From Coriobacteriaceae bacterium (lineage in GTDB: Bacteria > Actinomycetota > Coriobacteriia > Coriobacteriales > UMGS124), in contig JAHZGC010000029.1 of NCBI GenBank assembly GCA_019421015.1, forward strand, positions 31,277 to 50,543: 19,267 bases of DNA. Direction: 5' to 3'. The position numbers and the translations under genes are program-made. Under the pieces are notes generated by a model that had not been told where the DNA came from, did not search any database, and was given only the letters and a program-made list of their open reading frames with translations. Of the stretch, positions 13,898 through 19,267 are shown one piece after another. Position 1 is the stretch's first letter, and each line of letters starts with the position of its first letter.

Positions 13898-14740
13898 CTA
13901 CTCCTCCTCAACGGCTTCGTCCGCACCGGCATCGAGGCCGCCGGGCATCTCCGAATACCCCTGCTCGTCCGCCGTCGGCTCCGTCGGCGCCTCCGGGACG
14001 GAGGTCGCCCCCTCGATGGGCCCCACGCCTACCACCGCGCCTTCCGGCAGGTTCTCGGCAAATCCCTCCGGCTGGGTCCCCCCGTCGTCAGGGACGGACA
14101 GGCGTCGCTCGATCTCCTCGGCAGAGGGCAGCACGAAATGGATTTTCTGAATGCTCGCCGCGGCCACCACCGACTCGACCTCCGAAGGTTCCACGGCGAC
14201 CGTCGCCCACGAGAGCTTTGCCGCGGTCCCCTCTGCGTTCGTATGGAGCACGCGCACTTCTCGACAGAGCAGGCGTGCCGACCCATCGCGAACCACATAC
14301 ATGTCGACGAGGGACCCGGCCGCCAGAGCACCCCCCACGGCGCTCTCGTTCGTGCAGGGAACCGAGAGGGCCACAAGGCCCTCAGGCACCTCGAGCGGTT
14401 CGCCCCCATCGTTGACGTCGACATCCGAAAGGGGGCAGTTCTTCGCAATGGAGGCGGCGGCCGTACGCCCAAAGACCTGCGACCCGTCTACCAAAGCCCC
14501 CTCCGGCAGAAGGTCGACCAGCCATTCCATGGGTTCGACGTTGCGCTCCGTGTAGGTCTCCCCCTGCACGATGTCCCGCGTGGTAACGTAGGCGACCACC
14601 ACCTCGCCGCCATAGCGCTCCAGGGCCCCCTCCCGCTGTGCCCCGGCCTTCCCGCGGACACTTGCGGCATAGGCCGCCATAGAAACCGCGGCCAAGGCCG
14701 CGCACACCACCGTGAGCACCACTCTAAGCCTGAATGACAT
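13898..14740 (-). CDS. rcpC: CpaB/RcpC-like Tad pilus protein with SAF domain
   Basis: A 280-aa first gene of the operon. An N-terminal signal anchor (residues 6-26, LRVVLTVVCAALAAVSMAAY) is followed by the SAF domain: VVVAYVTTRDIVQGETYTER (47-66) and VPEGLVALSVPCTNESAVGG (118-137) match CpaB proteins, including the VALSVP motif with the following G-x-L-x-x-GS-VDMYVV. The C-terminus is a Pro/Glu-rich acidic tail of about 60 aa. In Gram-negatives CpaB helps the outer-membrane secretin; here no secretin exists, so the role in the envelope must differ. The ATG at 14740 has GAGGGGG 5-6 nt upstream, and a promoter is seen at 14931-14959. Confidence 0.85.
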   Translation of the reverse strand: MSFRLRVVLTVVCAALAAVSMAAYAASVRGKAGAQREGALERYGGEVVVAYVTTRDIVQGETYTERNVEPMEWLVDLLPEGALVDGSQVFGRTAAASIAKNCPLSDVDVNDGGEPLEVPEGLVALSVPCTNESAVGGALAAGSLVDMYVVRDGSARLLCREVRVLHTNAEGTAAKLSWATVAVEPSEVESVVAAASIQKIHFVLPSAEEIERRLSVPDDGGTQPEGFAENLPEGAVVGVGPIEGATSVPEAPTEPTADEQGYSEMPGGLDAGADEAVEEE

Positions 14741-14930
14741 GCGAACCCCCTCAACAACGTGCCTGCATACCGACGAGAGCCTTAAGAAGCGAGGGGGTGG
14801 CTATGCATTATGAAGATGAGGAGGCTGTTTATTCATGTGGAAAATACGAATAAAAATCTGCCCTGACGGTTTTATGACACCGCAGGTAGATGTGCTGCTC
14901 ATAAGCAACGCGGCTGGATAATTATATATC
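14741..14930 (-). promoter_or_regulatory. Long AT-rich leader of the Tad operon
   Basis: Between the promoter at 14931-14959 and the rcpC start lies a leader of about 185 nt, far more AT-rich than the coding sequence on either side. It has no recognised riboswitch and only one short frame (14902-14801, 33 codons, without a ribosome site). An imperfect AT-rich dyad (14920-14942) overlaps the -10 region. It is long enough for regulation by a protein, small RNA or RNA structure, but none is shown. Confidence 0.35.
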
Positions 14931-14959
14931 AATATAATAATTGGAACATCTTATGTAAA
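14931..14959 (-). promoter_or_regulatory. Promoter of the Tad pilus operon
   Basis: On the minus strand TTTACA (14959-14954) and TATATT (14936-14931) are separated by 17 nt; each matches the sigma70 consensus at five of six positions. A second -10-like TATAAT lies at 14926-14921. It is the only good promoter between rsgA and the pilus genes, and it probably serves the whole operon to DUF192. Confidence 0.65.
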
Positions 14960-14970
14960 CCTACGGACTT

Positions 14971-15001
14971 AAAAACGTCCCCCTATGGCAGTCCGCATAG
15001 G
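14971..15001 (-). terminator. Candidate terminator of the trkH-rsgA operon
   Basis: Ten nucleotides after the rsgA stop codon, CCTATG and CATAGG (14982-15001) form a 6-bp stem with an 8-nt loop, followed on the minus strand by GGGACG and TTTTT (14975-14971). The distance between stem and T-run is longer than ideal, so an alternative pairing may be used. Confidence 0.4.
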
Positions 15002-15010
15002 TACCGCGTC

Positions 15011-16216
15011 CTACTGGGTGATCGACGCCTTGGCCGACGGGTCCAACCTCCGGCGGTTAGCGAGCATCTCGGAGGCCAGGAGGCGGTATTCCTCGAGCCT
15101 CGGGCCGTCGACCTCGCCGCGCTCCACGGCATCCCGCACGGCACACCCAGGCTCGTTGGCGTGGGTGCAGTCACGGAAGCGGCAGGCAGGCACAAGGCGG
15201 GCTATCTCCGGATAGGTCTTCTCCAGACCGCGGTCCTCGTCGAGCAGGGGCAGTGAGCGCAGGCCCGGGGCGTCTACCAAGACGCCGGCACCGGGGACCT
15301 TGAGCATGCGCCGCGCAACGGTGGTATGGCGGCCCTGGTCGTCGCGGCCGCGCACCTCCCCCACCCCGAGCACCTGCTCGCCCAGAAGGGCGTTTACCAA
15401 GGTCGACTTTCCGGCACCGCTCTCACCGAGCAACAGGGCCGTCCCACCGACGGGGATGAGCCCCCGCGCGGCCTCGACCCCATCGCCCGCAACGCTGCTC
15501 ACCACCACGACGTCGACGTCGGGGCCCACGGCCGCGCGCACGGCCTCGGCGTCCGACGCCAGGCGCTCCTCGCTCGGGGAACGGTCGGCCTTCGTGAGCA
15601 CGACAGCGGGGCGGATGCCCCCCTCGTTGGCAAGAACCACCGACCGGACGACCCTGTCGAGGGGGACGTCTCGCTTCGAGAGCGGCTGGGCGACCATCAG
15701 GACGTCGAGGTTCGCCGCAAGCACCTGGCGCTCGCCGCGGTTGGACCCGTCCCAGCGGGACAGCACGCTCAAGCGCGGCAGCAGGCGCTCGATGCGCGCC
15801 TTGTCATGGTCGGAGGGCAACCTCAAGACCACCCAGTCGCCCACCGCGGCGCGGGTGTCGGTCCCCTTCACCAGGGCGATGGCGTGTTCGGAGCGAAACG
15901 CCCCCCGCTCCGTCGCCACCAAAGGGTAGCCGCGGTCGAGCCTGATGACGCGCCCGAGCCCAAGCGCCGCACCGTCGGCATCCTCCCCGCCCTCGGCCTG
16001 CGCGACAAACGCGCCAAAGGCGTCCCGTATGGCACCGGGGACCGCAAAGTCGGCAAACCTGGGCTCAAAAAGGGCCTCGGCCCCCGTGGGCTCCTCGACC
16101 GGGGGCTCGGACCCAGCATAGAGGGAGACGCGGCTCTTATCCGCATGGGCCCGCAGACCGCCGGCCTGGGAACCCTGACGTTGGGAACGCACACGACGCG
16201 ACGACGCCTTACTCAC
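15011..16216 (-). CDS. rsgA: RsgA, ribosome small-subunit assembly GTPase
   Basis: A 401-aa circularly permuted GTPase (YjeQ/EngC) that matures the 30S subunit. In order: an OB-fold domain (about 85-150), G4 TKAD (208-211), G1/Walker A GESGAGKST (264-272), G2 GRHTT (295-299), G3 DAPGL (315-319), and a C-terminal zinc site with C345, C350, H352, C358 (ACRFRDCTHANEPGC). The start is the GTG at 16216: it overlaps the stop of the previous gene (GTGA) and has GGAGGT 7 nt upstream; the ATG 15 nt earlier is part of that ribosome site. The N-terminal region of about 80 aa before the OB fold is longer than in most RsgAs. Its place at the end of a potassium-transporter operon is unusual. Confidence 0.93.
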   Translation of the reverse strand: MSKASSRRVRSQRQGSQAGGLRAHADKSRVSLYAGSEPPVEEPTGAEALFEPRFADFAVPGAIRDAFGAFVAQAEGGEDADGAALGLGRVIRLDRGYPLVATERGAFRSEHAIALVKGTDTRAAVGDWVVLRLPSDHDKARIERLLPRLSVLSRWDGSNRGERQVLAANLDVLMVAQPLSKRDVPLDRVVRSVVLANEGGIRPAVVLTKADRSPSEERLASDAEAVRAAVGPDVDVVVVSSVAGDGVEAARGLIPVGGTALLLGESGAGKSTLVNALLGEQVLGVGEVRGRDDQGRHTTVARRMLKVPGAGVLVDAPGLRSLPLLDEDRGLEKTYPEIARLVPACRFRDCTHANEPGCAVRDAVERGEVDGPRLEEYRLLASEMLANRRRLDPSAKASITQ

Positions 16217-16866
16217 GAGCGAGACCTCCATTTAAGCACGGCTCTCAGACCTAACAGCCCGAGGCCCAGCAGCACGAGGGCAACCCCGACGGGCAGCTTG
16301 CGCCAATCGATGTCCTCGGCGACGGGACCGCCGGGATCGACGACGTTCACGACGTAGGCCGTAACGTCGAGCTCCCCGTCTTGATCCGGGTCAGCCACAC
16401 GATAGATACCCGTCACAAGCAGCGTCGACCCCTTGACCTTGTAGGACCCGAAGTTCTCGATAAGGGCCACCTGGTCGTTGGGCATGAGGACCTCGATGGA
16501 GCTTGTCTCCGGCGCCCCCGACTGCAAAAGGACCCATTTGGACCCCGAGGAGGTGGAGTTCACGGCCTCACCGACGACCTCGCCCCGAAACGACACAAGC
16601 GAGCCGTTGAGGCTGGGGTCGGCCGACGCCAGGCGCGAAATCGTGACCGCCGTCGCGTTTTCGGCGGAGAGGCCCACGGGGAGAATGCCCTGGTTGGCCC
16701 CGAGAGAGCCCGTGTCATCGGGAGCGGCAGACGCCGACCGCACCGAAAGCGGGCCGCCTGCCGGGCACCCGGTCACCGCGGGGCACGCCATGGCGAGAAG
16801 CAGCAGGGCCGCCATAAACAGAACGACGCCCCTGGCCCCCGCCGCCCGCCGCCTGCCGGCCCTCAT
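16213..16866 (-). CDS. Exported or membrane-anchored protein with OB-like domain
   Basis: A 217-aa protein of unknown function. An arginine-rich N-terminus precedes a hydrophobic segment (about residues 13-34) ending VTGC, which could be a lipobox, or SASAA, a signal peptidase I site. A soluble domain (about 75-180) with GSLVSFRGEVVGEAV and STLLVTGIYRVADPDQDG resembles small OB-fold envelope domains, though I cannot name the family. A second TM (KLPVGVALVLLGLGLLGLRA, about 188-207) is followed by a basic end, so the protein is held in the membrane with its domain outside. The ATG at 16866 overlaps the stop of the 56-aa gene (ATGA). It is coupled to rsgA through a GTGA overlap. Confidence 0.7.
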   Translation of the reverse strand: MRAGRRRAAGARGVVLFMAALLLLAMACPAVTGCPAGGPLSVRSASAAPDDTGSLGANQGILPVGLSAENATAVTISRLASADPSLNGSLVSFRGEVVGEAVNSTSSGSKWVLLQSGAPETSSIEVLMPNDQVALIENFGSYKVKGSTLLVTGIYRVADPDQDGELDVTAYVVNVVDPGGPVAEDIDWRKLPVGVALVLLGLGLLGLRAVLKWRSRS

Positions 16867-17033
16867 GCGACCACCATGTACACCATGAGGCCGCACGCAT
16901 AGAAGGCCGCCGTGATCGCGACCGCGTAGCCGGCCACCCGAACGATTGTGAGGCAGATCTCGCGCGCCCTGCGGCGGCCGCGCTCCTTCATGCGGTTCTC
17001 GTGGGTCCGGGCCGAAGCCCTGTCGTTCGCCAT
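16863..17033 (-). CDS. Small single-TM protein downstream of TrkH
   Basis: A 56-aa protein: a basic N-terminal half (about residues 1-28, with HENRMKERGRRRAR) followed by one TM segment (ICLTIVRVAGYAVAITAAFY and on to the end). The ATG at 17033 shares its A with the trkH stop (TGATG), and a full AAAGGAGG lies 8 nt upstream, which makes the gene convincing despite its size. It ends in an ATGA overlap with the next gene. The role is unknown; its place directly after trkH suggests a small accessory subunit of the transporter. Confidence 0.7.
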   Translation of the reverse strand: MANDRASARTHENRMKERGRRRAREICLTIVRVAGYAVAITAAFYACGLMVYMVVA

Positions 17034-18691
17034 CAGCGCAGCCTCCTTTGAGGTGCCGCCGATCCCGAGCTGCGCTCCCAGGCCCTGCGGACCCCGGCGG
17101 GCACCAGCCGCAACGCGCCCCGGCCGACCGGCGAATCCCCCACGCCGCGCACCGTGGACACCCCGATGCTCACGATGGTGGCCAGCAGGGCGAGGAACTC
17201 GAGGCGTCCCGCGAGCATCTGGACGACGTAGATCGCCTTGAGCGACAGGGGTAGCTCCGGGCCAACGATGCCGGCGGAGATGCCCACGTTGTTGGTACAT
17301 GAGACGCTCTCGAGCGTGGCGGCGAGGGGGTCGAGCCCGTGAAGGACGCCGGCCATGGCACCTACGATGTAGGTGACGAGGAACAGGAGCAGCACGAGCA
17401 TCGCGTTGCGCGAGAGCTCCGGCGTAAGCACCTGCTCACCCAAGTGGTAGTAGCGCACCGTCTCGCGGGCATTCTGGGGCAGCAAGACGCGGCGCACCTC
17501 GTTTGCGATGGACTTGAAGAAGATGGCCACGCGGATGGCCTTGACACCGCCCGCGGTGCTCGTGGTAGCGCCCCCCATGACCATGCCGAGAATGAAGGCG
17601 AACAGGACGGCCGATGTCGCCACGGCCGTGAGCTGCGAAGAGGTGAGTGTGAAGAAGCCCGTGCCCGTGACGGCAGACGCCAGGTTGAAGACCCCCTTGT
17701 TCAGGAAGATCCCGATACCGCCCAAGAAGCCGTCCTGGGCGAACGACGCGGCGAGAAGCACCAGGACCACCGCCGCCCAAAGGAGAATCATCCTCGTCTC
17801 GATGTCGCTCAAAAACTCGCGCGAGCCCTTGCGCGCCATGCGCAGATACACGGCAAAGCTGAACGTGCCCGAGAACATGAGCGCCATGAGGACGGCGAAG
17901 AGCAGGGGCTGGTGATAGTAGGAGACCCCCACGTCCATGACGCTGATGCCGCCGGTGGTCGCCCCGGCTACCGACAGGCAGAAGCCGTGATAGACCGCCC
18001 GCAGGGGGTCCATCCCGCACAGAAGGAGGCAGATGAGCGCGCAGGCCACCCACCCGATGGCGATGAAGGCCCCCATGAAGCCCATGATGAAGCGCGACGC
18101 CGAGGCCATGCGCGGCATGATGTCGGGGCTGTGCCCCTCCGCCTCAAAGAGGAGGCCTGCCCCCGAGAAACGGCTGATGGTCCCAAGACCCAAAGCGACC
18201 AAGACGATGCCCTGGGCACCGATGATAAGCATGATCATGCGCCAAAGGCCAAAGGAGACAGGAAGGTGGGAGAGCCGCTGGATCATGGACATCCCGGTGC
18301 CCGTATAGCAAGAGATGGCGTCAAAAAAGGCGTCGAAGGGGGTGAGGTAGTAACCGCCGATCACGAAGGGGGCCGAGGAGACCAGGGCCGCGGCAATCCA
18401 GGCGAGGCCCGTCACGAGCAGGGCCTGCATGCGCGTAAGCCCCCGTTCGTGGGGACGGACGAGACGCATGGCCGCACCGATCGACAGGGCCGCCCCGAAC
18501 GCGATAAGAAAGTCGAGAGCAGGCCCCCACTCGCGACAGGCAAGGGCAGCCAGCAAGGGCACCAGCATGGCGAGGGCAATGGCGATGACCATAGCGCCCA
18601 TGGTGTTCACGATGGAGCGCACGTCGTCTATGCGAAGTCTGGGCCACATGCTCTGAAGACGCTCCCATCGCTCGACACGGTCGGTCCTCAT
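17033..18691 (-). CDS. trkH: TrkH/KtrB-family potassium uptake channel subunit
   Basis: A 552-aa membrane protein of the Trk/Ktr/HKT superfamily, with about ten TM segments and four pore loops. P1 is FFDAISCYTGTGMSM, P2 is LSVAGATTGGISV, P3 is LASAVTGTGFFTLTSSQ and P4 is LESVSCTNNVGIS; each keeps the central pore glycine. It imports K+ (often with Na+ or H+), normally together with a cytoplasmic TrkA/KtrA regulator, which is not in the window. The start is not certain: the ATG at 18691 is chosen on coding-like sequence but lacks a ribosome site (it may be leaderless); the GTG at 18727 and ATG at 18649 are alternatives. It heads an operon of overlapping genes ending in rsgA. Confidence 0.9.
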   Translation of the reverse strand: MRTDRVERWERLQSMWPRLRIDDVRSIVNTMGAMVIAIALAMLVPLLAALACREWGPALDFLIAFGAALSIGAAMRLVRPHERGLTRMQALLVTGLAWIAAALVSSAPFVIGGYYLTPFDAFFDAISCYTGTGMSMIQRLSHLPVSFGLWRMIMLIIGAQGIVLVALGLGTISRFSGAGLLFEAEGHSPDIMPRMASASRFIMGFMGAFIAIGWVACALICLLLCGMDPLRAVYHGFCLSVAGATTGGISVMDVGVSYYHQPLLFAVLMALMFSGTFSFAVYLRMARKGSREFLSDIETRMILLWAAVVLVLLAASFAQDGFLGGIGIFLNKGVFNLASAVTGTGFFTLTSSQLTAVATSAVLFAFILGMVMGGATTSTAGGVKAIRVAIFFKSIANEVRRVLLPQNARETVRYYHLGEQVLTPELSRNAMLVLLLFLVTYIVGAMAGVLHGLDPLAATLESVSCTNNVGISAGIVGPELPLSLKAIYVVQMLAGRLEFLALLATIVSIGVSTVRGVGDSPVGRGALRLVPAGVRRAWERSSGSAAPQRRLR

Positions 18692-18699
18692 TGTAAGAT
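18672..18699 (+). promoter_or_regulatory. Weak candidate promoter for feoAB
   Basis: TCGACA (18672-18677, five of six), a 16-nt spacer and TAAGAT (18694-18699, four of six) read rightward into the fusion gene, which would give a leader of about 95 nt. The match is modest, and it overlaps the trkH start region. No iron-box sequence (Fur or DtxR) was recognised by eye. Confidence 0.25.
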
Positions 18700-18727
18700 A
18701 GTGGGAACAACACGGGCCGCCATGCAC

Positions 18728-18770
18728 CGAAAGGACAGCATTGGACCCACCTGGGCGGTGGGGTCCTTCG
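18728..18770 (+). other. Strong hairpin structure upstream of feoAB
   Basis: An outer stem CGAAAGGAC/GTCCTTCG (18728-18736 with 18763-18770, one bulged A) encloses an inner stem CCCACC-TGGGC-GGTGGG (18746-18762) stacked on its right arm. A competing pairing GGACCCACC/GGTGGGGTCC (18743-18766) uses the same bases. No T-run follows on either strand, so it is not a standard terminator. It lies 31 nt before the feoAB start. Confidence 0.45.
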
Positions 18771-18801
18771 CAAAGGCGGCATCAAAGGAGAGGTAACTAG
18801 A

Positions 18802-19267
18802 GTGGCCACGACACTAGACGGGCTCGGCATCGGTTCGAGCGCGATCATCCGATCGGTCGACTGCGACGACGTGCAGCTGCGCCAACATATCCTGGACATG
18901 GGTCTGACCCCGGGCACGACGGTGACGATGGTCAAGGAAGCCCCGATGGGCGACCCCCTCGAGCTGCGCCTGCGCGGCTACGAGCTCACCTTGCGCAAGG
19001 CGGACGCCGCCCGCATATCCGTGGGCGACGTCCGGCCAGGCTCGTCGGACCCCGTCGACACCGAGGAGCAGCGCCGCAACGCCCTGTTCGAAACCGCCCG
19101 GCGCAACCGCCGCGAAGAGCGGCCGAGCGCCCACCCCGGACACGGGGAGTCCTCCTCGCGCCGCAGGGAGGACCAGCCCGCAATCCCCGTCGGCAAGCCG
19201 GTGACGTTCGCCCTGGCGGGCAACCAGAACTGCGGCAAGACGACCCTGTTCAACCAGCTCACCGGCT
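18802..19267 (+). CDS. feoB: FeoA-FeoB fusion, ferrous iron transporter (5' part)
   Basis: The first 155 codons of a gene cut by the window end. Residues about 1-80 are a FeoA (SH3-like) domain: SSAIIRSVDCDDVQLRQHIL, DMGLTPGTTVTMVKEAPMGD and ELRLRGYELTLRKADAARIS follow the FeoA pattern exactly. A charged linker (about 80-135) leads into the FeoB G domain, FALAGNQNCGKTTLFNQLTG, with the G1 P-loop GNQNCGKT. FeoB imports Fe2+ through the membrane; FeoA is normally a separate small partner. The start is the GTG at 18802, with AAAGGAGAGGT upstream (7 nt from GAGGT). The remaining G motifs and the membrane part must lie beyond the window. Confidence 0.93.
   Translation, partial: MATTLDGLGIGSSAIIRSVDCDDVQLRQHILDMGLTPGTTVTMVKEAPMGDPLELRLRGYELTLRKADAARISVGDVRPGSSDPVDTEEQRRNALFETARRNRREERPSAHPGHGESSSRRREDQPAIPVGKPVTFALAGNQNCGKTTLFNQLTG

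Noticed and set aside
11202..14737. Long plus-strand frames at 11202-12197 and 13217-14737
   Set aside because: They are antisense to tadA, tadZ and rcpC, whose motifs are clear; neither has a ribosome site or a known domain.
14801..14902. 33-codon frame in the leader of the pilus operon
   Set aside because: No ribosome site precedes its ATG and the codon use is unlike neighbouring genes.
14741..14930. c-di-GMP riboswitch ahead of the pilus operon
   Set aside because: I looked for the conserved core sequences of class I and class II aptamers and did not see them.
15326..18796. Plus-strand frames at 15326-16357 and 17339-18796
   Set aside because: Both are opposite rsgA and trkH. The second, 485 codons, is His/Asp/Glu/Arg-rich in the way typical of the antisense of membrane-protein genes.
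1..19267. CRISPR arrays and insertion sequences
   Set aside because: No regularly spaced repeats of CRISPR size, no transposase and no terminal inverted repeats were seen.

Overview
The window looks like a chromosomal segment of a high-GC actinobacterium, most likely a member of the Coriobacteriia (Olsenella/Atopobium/Collinsella-like). That placement is my inference from the GC-rich codon usage, the compact minus-strand Tad pilus operon with a DUF192 gene, and a FeoA-FeoB fusion; no 16S gene is present to confirm it.

Positions 1 to about 4740 are the right end of an integrated mobile element whose left end lies outside the window. A tyrosine integrase (minus strand) starts about 160 nt from the 3' end of a tRNA-Leu(CAA) gene, the usual attachment arrangement. 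The element carries two divergent XRE-family regulators separated by a dyad-rich control region, a short minus-strand run of small genes (one a single-pass membrane protein), and a lower-GC two-gene cassette, an AAA ATPase plus a TOPRIM-like RloB protein. This matches the RloA/RloB (AbiLi/AbiLii) type of anti-phage abortive-infection cassette. The cassette has its own promoter and ends at a strong hairpin shared with the convergent integrase.

Positions about 4870 to 14960 form one minus-strand operon for a Tad/Flp (type IVc) pilus. In transcription order: CpaB/RcpC, TadZ, TadA, TadB, TadC, a Flp pilin, a lipoprotein, a second Flp-like pilin, a TadE-like pseudopilin, a large TadG-like protein, a second TadE/F-like pseudopilin and a DUF192 protein. 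Nearly every junction overlaps or abuts, implying translational coupling. A good sigma70-type promoter lies about 190 nt upstream of cpaB. No prepilin peptidase or secretin gene is present. The tRNA-Leu follows and appears to have its own promoter.

Positions about 15010 to 18690 are a second tightly overlapping minus-strand operon: a TrkH-type potassium uptake membrane subunit, a 56-aa single-TM protein, an exported/membrane-anchored protein and the ribosome-assembly GTPase RsgA. Divergent to it, at the right edge, begins a FeoA-FeoB fusion for ferrous iron uptake, cut off by the window end and preceded by a strong hairpin structure.
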